The notes beneath the pieces were generated by a model that was not told where the DNA came from, made no database searches, and saw nothing but the letters and a program-made list of their open reading frames with translations. A program made the translations under genes and the position numbers. 64,000 nucleotides of DNA from Oxytricha trifallax. Its lineage: Eukaryota; Ciliophora; Spirotrichea; Sporadotrichida; Oxytrichidae. Position 1 is the stretch's first letter. Every line of letters starts with the position of its first letter. Below are positions 11,847 through 23,347 of the stretch, piece after piece. Location: the NCBI GenBank assembly GCA_000711775.1, contig ARYC01001385.1, positions 1 through 64,000 on the forward strand, read 5' to 3'.

Positions 11847-12149
11847 ATGATGATAAAAGACAGCAGAAGCAGAAGATTCCAACTAAATCAGCAACAGCAG
11901 ATAAAAACTGTAAGTATTTTTCCAAATTTTTTCTAAAAATCTTTTATTGTTTTTTAATTTTATTTTAGATTTATCAGAAGAAGTCAACAGAGGATAGCAT
12001 CAGCAGTAGAAAATTCAACGATTCAATCTAAGGTAAGTATGTTTCAAATAGTCTTTTTTAACATTTACTTCTTGTTAAATCTTATTATAGATCAAGGTTG
12101 GAGAGAGAGGTGGGGTGGAACTCCCCACAAAGAGATAAACCCAAAATGA
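11847..12149 (+). CDS. Small spliced gene, Lys/Gln/Ser-rich product of ~61 aa
   Basis: Exons 11847-11909, 11969-12032 and 12091-12149 join in frame to a 61-codon ORF ending at TGA. Both introns (59 and 58 nt) start with GTAAGTAT and end in T-rich AG, which is stronger splice evidence than usual for such a short frame. The product is basic and Gln-rich with no recognisable domain. A T-rich tract ending in AG precedes the first ATG, so another 5' exon may exist. It could also be a spliced non-coding RNA. Confidence 0.45.
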
Positions 12150-12164
12150 TTTACTCATAATTAC

Positions 12165-12305
12165 GAGCTACGGCACCCAACTTACGAGATTTTACACCTT
12201 ACGCGCTACGGCACCCAACTTCATCATCTTCACCCAACTTTACGCGCTTCGGCACCCCAATATACGAGCTACGGCACCCAACTTACGCGCTTCGGCATCT
12301 TACGA
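12165..12305 (+). repeat. Short tandem array of a 'CTACGGCACCCAACTT' unit
   Basis: Four fairly complete units and one partial unit follow a consensus close to ACGMGCTWCGGCACCCAACTT with variable linkers. The array is GC-richer than its surroundings and lies just after the last exon of the small spliced gene, with a GTGGGG/CCCCAC hairpin upstream near 12110-12130. Confidence 0.7.
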
Positions 12306-12715
12306 TTCTTCTCTCTGATTTACAATTAGGTGGCCACCATAGGTTTTAAAAAGTCCGCCTCCCTCTCTTGTCTTTCTTTTTCTTTTTTCCTCTCAGCTGG
12401 TCTGAGCTCAGTTTATTGCTGAGCGAGGGCTGGCTGCTAACTTGGCCAAAGTATTAGAGTAAAAATACTTTGATTATTTCATTATTAACTCAAAAATGTT
12501 TAAGATTATTCTTAGATTTTAACAAAATCTCCAAAGTTTTGATTTTAATTTATTAGTTCCAAAACAATGATTATTGCGAAAAATTAGGCCTCATAGTATA
12601 AACTTTAGTGAGCTTCTCTCTTTGCTCTATAATTTTATTAAAGTCTCACTAATTTTAAGTTTTTAAATCTTACAGTTTAAGTTTGTAAATGCTTATAGTG
12701 TCATGTGCAAGGTCT

Positions 12716-12764
12716 AAAACCCAAAACCCTTTAGAAAAAATGATTAGCATGTTTTGGGGTTTTG
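12716..12764. repeat. Inverted telomere-like repeats (C3A4 ... G4T4)
   Basis: AAAACCCAAAACCC (12716-12729) is followed 21 nt later by GTTTTGGGGTTTTG (12751-12764). The two are near reverse complements and resemble hypotrich telomeric DNA. TBE-type transposons of hypotrich germlines end in telomeric repeats. This could be a remnant of such an end, a fused pair of telomere additions, or coincidence. Confidence 0.45.
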
Positions 12765-12985
12765 AAATTAATTTGATTTGACTTACTTGAATTTCTAAGC
12801 CAAAAGTGAGTAGTAGTTTAGAAATCGCTGCCAAAGTTCTCTAATTCTACTTTAACACCCACTCATCCTCAGCCTCTATGGCTGGCACTCTGTGCAAGTT
12901 AAGGAATGAAGCTTACCTACTTATCCTACTTCACGCTTCTTTGCCCTCCCTCCCTCCACAAGAAACTCACCAGCTCAATAAGTAA

Positions 12986-13330
12986 TCAGCAGAGCTGCAT
13001 AGTAAAGTTCGATCCTATACTGGATTAACTGGCATTGTAATGAGAAGCAAGTTGATATGCTTACCTTCGAAGCAGAGTGCTATCATTGAACAGTAACTTT
13101 AGCATGTAAAGCAAGCAGCTCACACCAGCTGCTCCAACTGCAACGCAGACCCAAGTCTTCTGTATATTGTTAATGATATAGGCAGATACTTACAATTGTA
13201 GCTTGGTCAAGACACAAATCGCGGAGTTCGATGACACAATGTAGAGAGTTGTAGTAATCATAGCAATCTAGCACAGCACATATAGCATCACACTCTTCCA
13301 CTTCCACGTTGCAGGCATGCTAAGCATCAT
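12986..13330 (-). CDS. Small two-pass membrane protein (114 aa)
   Basis: It is a complete frame from ATG 13330 to TGA 12986-12988, with an in-frame TGA a few codons upstream supporting the start. Two hydrophobic stretches look like membrane helices: SVMLYVLCQIAMITTTLYIV (around residues 13-32) and WVCVAVGAAGVSCLLYMLKL (around residues 62-81). The C-terminus is polar. TAA/TAG occur as Gln. No intron is needed. The family is unknown. It lies 240 bp downstream of the next small minus-strand gene. Confidence 0.7.
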
Positions 13331-13571
13331 GAGCACAGAGAATTCACCAGCAAACCAGCCTCAGCAGAGCCCTCAGTTAAGCAGATCACGACGATTGAAG
13401 CAGTGAATTAAAGTTTTATATGCGTGTGAAATTAATATTCGATGAGTTACATCGAGAGTGAATTAGGTATTAAATAACATAAATTAAATCAAAGACTCTA
13501 TATCATCTGAAGGCTCTGCTCTCAAGTGCCCCTCCTCTCTCACCAGCATCAGCTACAATGCCTCTTGTAGA

Positions 13572-13877
13572 TCAAGCACTGCTAGAAAGCATGTATGACT
13601 CGCCATTAACAGGAGTGATGAGCACTCTCACTGGGTCGTTGTTTGAGGAGGCCACTGTAAGTTTGAACTCGGCTCCAGCCTTTACACTGATGTTGAATTC
13701 CTCGCACTTGCAGAAGAGGTCACCTTTATGGTTCTCCACCTCGAAAGCATCGTCCTGCTGCAGATACTTGCGTTTCCTGTACACCTGCACCTAGTAAGCA
13801 TTGGGCGTGTTGTGCTGGTAGACGAATTGCAGCCTGAGTGGTTCGTTCTGCTTGTCTACGTAGTTTAGCTGTTCCAT
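13572..13877 (-). CDS. Small soluble protein of unknown function (101 aa)
   Basis: It is a single-exon frame from ATG 13877 to TGA 13572-13574. Codon use is GC-rich (mostly C/G third positions) and one TAG is read as Gln. The composition looks like a compact beta-rich fold: alternating hydrophobic and polar residues with a Cys pair in FCKCEEF. There is no signal peptide and no recognisable motif. The strong codon bias and complete frame support a real, expressed gene. Confidence 0.75.
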
Positions 13878-14217
13878 GTGTGCCTCCTGGTTTTTAATTT
13901 ACTAATAATTAATAAGTGGGGAATTAGATAATAAAGCACTGTTGTAGTGTGAAGGGAATTCAGGCATTTCAACGCACTCTGCGAAGCAAAGCGGTTGATG
14001 GGAATGAGAAGTGAATTATAGAAAGTAATTAATGAATAGTAGACTTTAGATGAGAAAGATTTAGACATCCTAAATGTGTACAGTTGTAAAGTTTAAGTTT
14101 TATCCAATATAAAATCTATGAAATAAATGCTTGACTATAACAAAATATAAGGAGTCTGTTGATCCAAGCTGCCCTTAGGTGTGAACATCATTTCAGGTTG
14201 ACAGCTTCATCATAATC

Positions 14218-17200
14218 TCATTAATTATTCTACTCTTAAACATCTTCTTCTGCTCCTTGATTTCCAACGACTTGGTCAATGGGAGCTTAGTCTCTTGCAG
14301 CTTGATCTTTGGCAGCCTGGTCAGCCTTAGCTTGATCTCCAACGGCTTGGTCAATGTGAGCTTGCTCTCTTGAAGCATTTTCTACTTCACTCATCTGCTT
14401 CTACTGAGTTTCATCATGTGACTGTGATTGAGAAGTCTATTTAGGTTTGGGTCTAAGGATGCTCATGTTACTAGTTTGCTGCTTCTTAAGGTGAGGCTGT
14501 AGCACAGATCTGCTTAAAAGGTCAGATCTCTGAGGAGTAATACCCTTACTAGTCGTGCCATCACTGGCAGAAGTCTCATGATGGGAACTACCAGGTAACT
14601 GGTTTGAGTTTTACTGAGGTATAACCCCAAATTGATTCTGCCCACGATTGGTAGAAGTATTACCAAATAAAGAATTCCCAGCCTCAGATATCCCCATACT
14701 ATTGAATACTTACTGTTATTGGTCCTTAGACGTCATCATCCCCTGATTAAGATCAGCGTTTTGTTGGCCGTAACCATGGTTTTAATTTTACAATCCCGTA
14801 TTTTCGTCTGAGATATCATCATAAAGACTTGGAATTGTTCCATCATGCTTCCTACACCACGTGTCATTGCAACCTTAAGAGTTAGTTTATGGAACATTTC
14901 CATCACCAAGGAGTTAACTTTAGTTGATAGAGTGTTAATGGTCTGGTTCAATCTGTTGAATTTAAGTACCGAGTCCCTTATCTGGTTAATTTTCATCATC
15001 CACGAGTATGACCTAAGTTTTATCTTCATCAGTATCGAATTATTTAACACTGGATGGCCTCTACCTTGAATTGGAACCCGTTTGATTGCTATCCAGTCTT
15101 GAATTCGAAGCATTTGCGTTAGCTTACCCTCTGTTTAAGGATAGGACCTCTTTGCTTTGATTTTAAGAAGGAAAATCAAGTAGTTTTGGCAGTTTTTTAT
15201 GTTGTAAGAGCTACTTTTACCTTTGTCTCTATTCCTATCTGCCGGTAATATCTTCAGCGTAATGCTTGTACATGTCATTACCAATCGTTTCTCTGCTCTG
15301 AGTTTACTTGAAGCCTTCATCTTGCTGGTAATTTTTCTGACCCTAGAAATCATTCATGCCATAGTTTTTATTGCTTCCAAACATTTCCTTTCTGTTTAAG
15401 TTGTACCCTGAAGGAAGCTGCTGCTGCATCTGATTCATGTTAGTTGGCACTCTATACAACTACTAATCCCTTTGCTGGTGATAGTTTTACGAGTAGTTTT
15501 GGTCAACTCCTTCATAGAATTACTGTTGATTGGGGTAATTTGGAAATGTTCCGATAGGTGTAGTTCCATAAATTTCAGTAGGATTTCTATGCTAGAATTA
15601 GTTCACTGATGAGAGAAATTGCTGGATTTGCATCTTGTCCTGGTACTGTTATCTATGTTGCTCATGTACATTGTCAAATGCTTGCGACTATCTTATAGAA
15701 TGGGACTGCTGATAAGGATTTGCTTGGCTTGGCTGTCCATAATTAGAAATCCTTGAGGGAGTTTGTGAAAGTCTTTAGCTCTGCATCAAGTCTTCGTCTT
15801 CCATTTCTACATCTTAGTCAGAATCACTAATCTATATCATTCTGTTGAGTGTAAGTCCTTCAAACATTACAGCGTTGTCATGATCATTTGAAAGCTAGTT
15901 AACTTTTCTGATGTAGAATGATGGGGGTTTAACAATCACTTTCATAAAGAAATGTTAGAATTTAAATCCACTTACTGAAGAGTGTCATTCTTTTTGGAGC
16001 TGTAGTGCAAAAACCTGTTCTTGAAAGCTTTTAAGTGGAGAAGCCATGGCGAGTTCTCAAGCAGAGCTTATTCTCTGGCAGACAGTCCATCTAGATTTTT
16101 GATTGGAAGTCTCTTTACTTGGTCTTTTAGGGCAAGAAAAATTTCGTCATCATATCTCTGTTGTTTTGAAAGATAATTATCTGGCCAAGGAGGATTTCTC
16201 TATGCTTAATCAGCGAGGCTTTGAATAAGACCCATTACAATCTTTAGATCATCAGGGATCGACCAGTTGAGTGCGAGAGGATGGAATTCATTCTCCTTCA
16301 GTTAGAGATAACTATAGAATTTTAATCTAAAATATGCTTACGTTGATTCATAAATCTTGAAATACTCTTGGTAAGATTTATGGATAAGTTCCATAAAAGT
16401 TTCATGAAGACTTTCGAGTACATCCTGTGCCAATAAAAGATCTTTCCTTGAGGTTGTGCGAAGCTCTGAATTTCTGGGAGGGTTTTTAACCAAGGTGACG
16501 AGTGTGTTAAACTGATAGATTGAGTTAATAATGCTTAGAGGCCTGTTAGGATATCCCTTCTAAGCTACATATACATCATCATGTATTTAGCCTCTGAGCA
16601 TTTACCCTAAAATATTTAGCTAGCATTAAATTCTTACTTAACATATCAGAGCGTTCTTAAATAGATTTATTAGCAAATCTATCAACGAATTCAATAATGT
16701 ATTCGAAATTCTTGTAGTTCGAAAGTGTGGTCTTGTAGTAAATGACTAAGTCATTCGGAACTTCCTTCCATGTCTCACATTTCGAGGCTTTTTCATAGGT
16801 GAGTCTTATCACTTGATTCTGAAGGTATCCAATTCCTCTATGCAAATCAATGTACGCCTGATGAAGATTAGTTGATGAGTACCTATAAATTAAGTTAGAC
16901 AAATGGAAATGTTACATAGAAAAGAAACGCACGAAGAATTAACGAGCACTGTATTGGAAATCGTCGTATTAGTATAGAACAGTCTTCTCCATTTCACATC
17001 TTAGCGTGCACCCATAGAATCGCACTTCGAATACCTGCTTCATACCTGTAGAGAACGCGGGGTCTTCAGTAAAATCATGTATAAACACCTGGCAAGCTTC
17101 TTTCAATTCATTATTCTTCGAATCGATACTTTTGGGGATCAACACAGTCTTTTTACTGTACGAAGATTTGATCGTCAATGACTTATCAGCATTCTTGCGG

Positions 17201-19821
17201 ATGACCCCGAATATTGACTGAGGAATGTCTCGACCACGTTGATGGAAGATCAGCTCTACAATGATAGAGTTCCTGTCGTTTAAATAATCAGAGAAAAGCT
17301 TTTCGTTATCAGAAAACTATTGGCCGAAGCTGCCAAGCTCATAGAAACTTGCCTTCTTGTAATCTATTGTACCGAGCCTTTTGAATACATATGTTCTAGA
17401 GAACTCATCGAAGACAAGCCAGTCGAGAGCATGCAAGAGAGGAAACTTCATGGGGTTCAAGAAGAGGGGGTTCACAATAGGCTAGGGGGCTGCTTTGAAG
17501 AGTGCACATAGTAGCATACAGAATGATCTCCTTTCGATATAAACCAGGCCATCGCTCAAGAGGTTCACTAGCTGCATGAGTTAGTCGAGGTAAGGAGTCG
17601 AGTGTTGGCAATTGAGCACTTTGCTGCAGAAGTTTACATTGGGATTGAATGCATGCTTGTCCCTGTACTGGTAATCCTTGATTCTGTTTGGTTAATGGAT
17701 GAATCGATGAGGAGTAAACATTAGTCTGTAAACAGAAGCGTTAAAGAAGGGAGAACCAGTGTAATTGTACCAAGAAGACTCGAAATTATCCTGTATGTAC
17801 TCAAAGCATTCATTAGCTTTCTGAATCATGAATGGGTATTGGAAATATTCTGAGGGCAGTAACTCTTCAAATCTCTCCTTGACATACCAACAGCGAGTGA
17901 ATAAGAAATGGCTGGGGATCATGTCAAGCTTGTCCTTGACTTGGCTTTGAGATGCTTACTCAACATTTGAGCTTAGAGTCTTCTGGTGGTATTTCTTGCT
18001 AGAACTTAATGTGTATCTGTGTTGCTCAAGGCTGCCTTGATTGGCATCGACATTAAGCATTTACTGGTCTTCTTATCCGTCATCGGGATCACCACCACCA
18101 ATATTATTTTAGTTGAGTGAATTGAGAGAGGTTTTCTGTCTCTTTAATCTCTGGTTTTCATTTTCTTTTATCACGTCTGAAAGGTCTACTTACTCAGCTC
18201 TCTTACCAAGCATTCTCTTGTATGTTGTTTGAGTAATTAGCTGGACCCTCTCGGTCTTTTTCAACGAAGCAAGATTTTCTTTTCATCTCAAGTTGATATT
18301 AGACCACTTTTTTGTTTGCAAAGAAGAAGTCAACAGCACAGGTTCCAGAGTTCATTTTTTGGAAATTCTAAAGCATTTCCAGAAGAGGGAACTCACCGAA
18401 GCAATCACTCTTCGCGTATTTCTTTTCGAACTGGGTGATAAGTTAAATCACATCTATAAAGTAGTGAGAGGTTTTCAGGTCTTCCGCGATGGTGTTCTTG
18501 AGAATAGTCTCATAGTCCTCTTTTAGCTTTGGCCTCAATCAATTCCCAATTGAAATTATCATTAGGATTGGGGGAACGCTTTAGTTCATGTTCATCATGC
18601 TTTCAGTAACACCACATGCAGGTCGTTCGTAGTTAGAAAATCTCATAGCGCAGCTGAATTGGCTTCCATAAGCTGATTTCCTGGTCTGGCTTTGGCGATG
18701 TCTGTCATATCGAGTCTCCCTTTCCTCTGAATGGTAAGAGTTGTTCAAATTGCTGCTCTTCTCACACTGTAGGGTTGCTTTTGGCTGGGTTCTCTCTGGC
18801 TTTGAAGTCTGCTTCTTGAGGGCTCTGGGGTATAGCAGTCTCTTTATTTGGCAAACTTGCTCTTGGAATCGCTTTCGAAGGTGGTCTTCTTCACTGAGGG
18901 GATGTTTCTCAGGTTATAGGGAGTGGTCACGCGTTACTTCATCTGTCTGGGGGATTGTTGATCATCATCATCCTCATCATCATCATCATCTTCAACAAAA
19001 TGATTGACTTGGGTGCGACTTTTCGAAGAGTTTAGGCTGCTTGCTGCTGGTTTAGGTAGAGGGTTAGTAGGTGATGGGTTTGCACTTTGTCCCATTGAGG
19101 TCTTCTTCAGTCTCTCAGCTTCTTATACCACAGCTTCATCTGCCAAAGCCTCGATTTCCTTGACAAAATCTTGTTCTGCGGGATCGTTGTACTTGGCTTT
19201 GAAAGCATTCAGAAGATCAACATCATCTTTGATCTCGAGTCCTGAAATCTTGAGGACTCTCTTGACATTTTAGTTGGTCGTAGGCTTGGTGAACTTCTTC
19301 TCTTGGTAGTCTGCGGGCATAGGGTAATTAACTTAAAATGAACTACCACTGATGGTATAGTTGGTCTGGCTTTGAATTGAACCTTTCTGGATCTGAATGT
19401 TGATGTTTTGAGATTAAATCAAATCATCCATGTCATTGCGGAATTATTCTGCCTCGGCGAGAGTGAACGTAGACTGAGTGGCAGTGTTAATGCTAACCTG
19501 ACTCATGATCTATGAGACAAAGTTACTGGCTGGCTTGCAAACGTACTCGTCAGAATAGGGTTCATTCCTTTGCACTGGATCAGCTTCTTCATGAGCAAGG
19601 CGATGTTGAATGGATTTCCTGATGCGAGGAATTCGAACAAGGAACAGTTGAAGAAGGTTTTGCTTGGAGTTCTTGCACTCCACAGTCACTTTGGCATGTT
19701 GCAGCATCAATCTGATGGCACGATCCCCTTACATAGCTGAAGAGATGTGCCTGAGTTTATCGAAATCGGTGTTGGAGAAGTTAAAAGTTCCTGTGGGAAG
19801 CAGGAAATCTTCGAAAATCAT
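14218..19821 (-). CDS. Very large protein (~1,800 aa) of unknown function, Q/N-rich C-terminus
   Basis: From ATG 19821 to TGA 14218-14220 the minus strand carries nearly continuous coding sequence. The N-terminal third has a basic segment, an acidic run (Asp/Glu, around 18,970-19,000) and Ser/Arg-rich stretches. The middle (17,950-16,660) is a well-folded-looking region with many aromatic residues and cysteines. The C-terminal third is very rich in Gln/Asn and ends with degenerate DQA-type repeats. Two 30-31-nt introns (16607-16637, 16312-16341) keep frame. One-base frame changes are needed near 18770, 18595, 18515, 18285 (the last two at AAAA runs) and 15950. At the last site an upstream TGA overlaps a downstream ATG, so two adjacent genes are possible. 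No family is recognised. Confidence 0.65.
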
Positions 19822-19995
19822 TAAATTAATTATAAAATTCTGAAAGATCGGACTTAAATCATAGTTCAAAATCTCAGAATGATTTTCATTGGTTTGAGTT
19901 TTTAGTGTGATTTGAGTTATTAGTATTAACTATTAAACTTTAAAAGACTGTAATATATATAACCCCTCACAAGGAACAGCACTTAGTTATTGGAA

Positions 19996-22749
19996 ATGTT
20001 ACATTCATTCAGTACATCATCGATTAGTAGCGAACATTCATACAATTCCTTTTCATCGCAGTCGATTCTGAACTTTGGATTTCTCTGCAATCAAGAGTTA
20101 GAGGAAATCAAGCAGAGTGCGCTGAAGCCATAGTAGAAGACTATACTCAAGTGGACATCGGTCGTGCTGGGCACCAACTTCCCCTCAATTCCTAAGCCAT
20201 TGAAGCTCACTTACACCTCAGGTACTCTCCTTAACAATGGGTAGGTGCCGCCATCAACGATGAGAATTCTGAGTGGACAAATCATAAGACTGCCATTGGA
20301 GAATGTTGAGTGAGCAGTATCATCGTTAGTCGATATTTCAAGTTTGGCAACTGATGACAAGCTTTGTTATGGCCTTGAGCAGTACCTTCGTATGATTAGA
20401 AAGCCATAACAGCATACAGGGTAGAGAAACTCTAATGTAATGCATAAGAACCTGCAGATAAAGTAGAACGATGAGCTGTGGTAAGGCCTGCAAGACTTCA
20501 TGAAAGAGCAGGCTGGGGTTTTCGATTTATCAAATCGTGACTACTCAAACCATTAACCAATGAATGGATCCTCCAAGAATCCTTACCTGAAACGCCGAGA
20601 TGCAAAGCTGGCGCTAAAGAAAATCTAAATGGTTTAACAATACAAGGTGGAGGGCATGAAACCCAAGGATATAGCACTCGAAATGGGTGTGGATCGACCA
20701 TTTGTATACAAAGCAATCGAGAAGTTCAAGTATGAGGTCGAGCACAGAGTGCTGAATCCAAAACAAAAGCTCAAGAATGGGAGGAAGAATACGCGGAGCA
20801 ACCCGCTGTTGCTGAAGGCGATTGCTACTATACTTGAACAGCAAGGCATCTAGATCACTGGCTGGCGCCTGCATCATAACTTGCTTGAATTGCAGAGTAA
20901 GGACTAAGAATATAAGAACCTAACAGTGCCCAGCGTTGCAACGCTATTAAAGGTACTCAAGGAAAGTTTCCATTTACGATTTGGCAAAGCCAGAAAGCCA
21001 ATGCGAAGTATAGAGACCCATCCTTCAACGAGAAGAGGCTTTGGGTGTCAAGACTGTCGCGCAGCTATTCTTGGAGGACGCAGTGATCATATCAGTGGAT
21101 GAATCAAATTTCAGGAGCGATTACATGCCTACAAAACAATGGAGTTTCAATTCAACTGCCCTTCACAAGGAAAACCAATAAATTGACTCCTCTCTGGCCC
21201 CTGCTGTTGGTAAGACCGAGGTTCTCGTCACCGACGATGTCATCCAGTATGGCGAGATGCTAGTTGGCAACTCTAACATCGAATCGAACACATCTATAAT
21301 CAATGGGGCCAGAAAGTATGATAAAATGAAGACCCCGAACACCCCATTTTTGAAAGACCAAGTTTCAATTCAAGATGAAAGTGACCTGAAAGCTGAAATT
21401 CTGAGACCCCAAGCAATTCTGGGAACCCCAAGGTAAGTATTGCTGCTATTGCTTAACTATTTGAAAACAGCGTCATCAGCAGCTCGAGAGATGTCAAATC
21501 TGATGGTAAGGGTTCTATAGCAGCTTAAGAAGACAAATTGGCAATACTGCACGAATAGTGGCTGGATCTGGAATTGTTCCATAAAAAATTTCAAGGCCAA
21601 ACTAGAAATCGATCTTTACAAAGTTACGGAGGAAATCTTCCGCCTAGAGACAGCATATCTTTGAGGTTAAGGAGTAAAGAATCGCTGCCACCCCTGTCAA
21701 ATGCAGCGACAAATACAAGTATACTCAGCTGTCACCTATCCTAGAAGCCCAAGAGGGCAGTGCTCAATAGACATCCCTGCAGAAGCGATTCAGCGCGATC
21801 AGAATATAGAGCTCCTCCAAGAAATCAAGCAGCTAACCATAAACCCCTCTCAAATCTGCTTCTGTTCTCACTCCATTGGTCCAGAACCTGGCCAGTCTCA
21901 GACTATAATCAACTCAACGCAAGGGCAGCGAGCTATTGAGCGCGAATGGCAATGAAAACATGGCATGCATCACTCCCCGACGCTTGCAGCTGTCCAGCAG
22001 GCCTCAAAGCAGCAGCGAAATCACAGAGAATCGACAGGAAGGTAAGCAAATTCTATGGATTTTGACACTTTTATAGATGATTCTAAGTTCCCTAAGTCCA
22101 TTAAGGGCAGTAATCAAGCAACCCAAGCTGTAGTCGATGCAATTGAGGCCTTACCATCATTCACTTATACTCCCATCGCAATCGCGAAGCAGCAAGTCAA
22201 CCAGCGGTTGGGGTCTTACGGGCTCTTGGCTCGAAATCTCTCAATTACCAAGGAATCCACTAAGAGATAGCAATTTTCGATGAGCTTTGTGGCAGCCATC
22301 ACCAAGGACCAGCTGATCTCTAGCCAAATCATTGAGGGGGCCTTCGATGCTGTGCTATTCGAGAACTTCCTCTATCACACCCTGCGCCAGCTGCGCACAG
22401 ACAAGGATCTCGCCCAGAAGAAGTTCGTGCTGCTCATGGACAATGCAGTCATTCACAAGTATTCAGAGGTGCTGGAGACTGCTAGGAAGTTCAAGGTCAC
22501 TGTCCTCTTCAACGCAGAGTACTCACCCTGGCTTAACCCCATCGAGCAGTTGTTCTCCTACATCAAGAGGCACCTCCGCTAGGAGCAAGCAGACAGCAAG
22601 TAAGTATTTTGGGCCTAACTTTTCATAGGATCCACCTGGTGAAGCGGCTTTCGCAGATTCTGAAGGCAATGACCAAGACAGACGTCAACAAGCTCTGGGC
22701 TTTCAGCGTGAAGCAGTGGTGCAGCACCATCAAGCATGGATTTGTGTGA
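19996..22749 (+). CDS. Tc1/mariner (IS630-superfamily) DD34E transposase, interrupted
   Basis: The frame opens at ATG 19996. A helix-turn-helix (KPKDIALEMGVDRPFVYKAI) is encoded near 20660-20720. The first catalytic Asp is in VDES (21098-21100), the second in LMDNA (22439-22441) and the Glu in LNPIE (22544-22546). The second Asp and the Glu are separated by 34 residues, as in Tc1-like enzymes. Oddities: an in-frame TGA at 20311-20313, two apparent -1 shifts at about 20998 and 21047, and over 1.3 kb between the two Asp codons where ~90 residues are usual. A 38-nt intron near 21433-21470 and one near 22601-22629 are GT-AG. The last exon ends at TGA 22747-22749. No terminal inverted repeats are evident, so it may be a decayed or domesticated transposase. 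Confidence 0.75.
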
Positions 22750-22924
22750 GATTGATATGAAAGACGATGAGTTGGAGTGCAGGGACTAGAGAAGCAACCA
22801 ATATAACCATAAACTGCACTTGAATCGTCAAATTTATTGATTAAAAGCCCCTTATTACATATCACACTTTTAAGTTTTAATTTTAACTAATCAAACCAAA
22901 AATCCAAAAACCTCTCTCATTTTC

Positions 22925-23347
22925 GCTCATTCATATAGTCATTTTGGCTCCTCCTCCACTAAAAGTGTCGAAATTGGTGCTCAAACAGTCGAGCAGGACT
23001 TGAAAGTTGCTGAGCTGGGGGTTTTTAAACATGGATAATACGATCGGGTCCTAAATTTCAACTGGCAATCATCAAGCAACGAGATAATGATCATTTGTGG
23101 AGATTGCACTCTAAATCATGAGAATTTGGTCATAGATTTCAATGACTGCCAATCATTTTATAAGTTGGACAGTAAAAACTACTAATAGTTACCAAGATAA
23201 GAATTTAGTCAACAAATTTAGGAATTCTGTTATATAATCTATCAATACTGCTTTAAATTATCAAAATCAATAAATGCTACTATAAGTGTTCGAATACAAA
23301 CGAAATGTAAAGTTGGTTAAAATTAATATATTTTTAATTATTTTTGA
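22925..23347 (+). CDS. Partial frame of unknown function at the compartment border
   Basis: An open frame without TGA runs to TGA 23345-23347. Its first two-thirds have coding-like composition, with a Cys pair in ICGDCTLNHENLVIDF and then a Gln/Tyr-rich tail. No ATG is found at its 5' end, and a CATATAG acceptor-like sequence near 22939 suggests an upstream exon. The last part is AT-rich and passes into the desert. It could be a terminal exon of the transposase locus or an independent gene. Confidence 0.42.

Larger units (their letters stand above)
11795..12342. repeat. Two copies of GGTGGCCACCATAG
   Basis: The identical 14-mer occurs at 11795-11808 and 12329-12342, in the same orientation. 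Its core GGTGGCCACC is a perfect palindrome. The copies flank the small spliced gene and the tandem array, so they could be protein-binding sites or element boundaries. Confidence 0.6.
11264..12411. repeat. 17-bp inverted repeat bracketing ~1.15 kb
   Basis: CTGAGCTCAGACCAGCT at 11264-11280 has its exact reverse complement at 12395-12411. The interval contains the structured domain, the small spliced gene, two copies of a 14-bp palindromic word and a short tandem array. It could be the ends of a non-autonomous mobile element. No target-site duplication is obvious. Confidence 0.45.

Noticed and set aside
18293..19273. Plus-strand frames of 77-89 codons
   Set aside because: They are shadows of the large minus-strand gene, which is coding throughout this interval.
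22332..22628. Ser-rich 98-codon frame overlapping the transposase
   Set aside because: It is the wrong frame of the exon that carries the LMDNA and LNPIE motifs.
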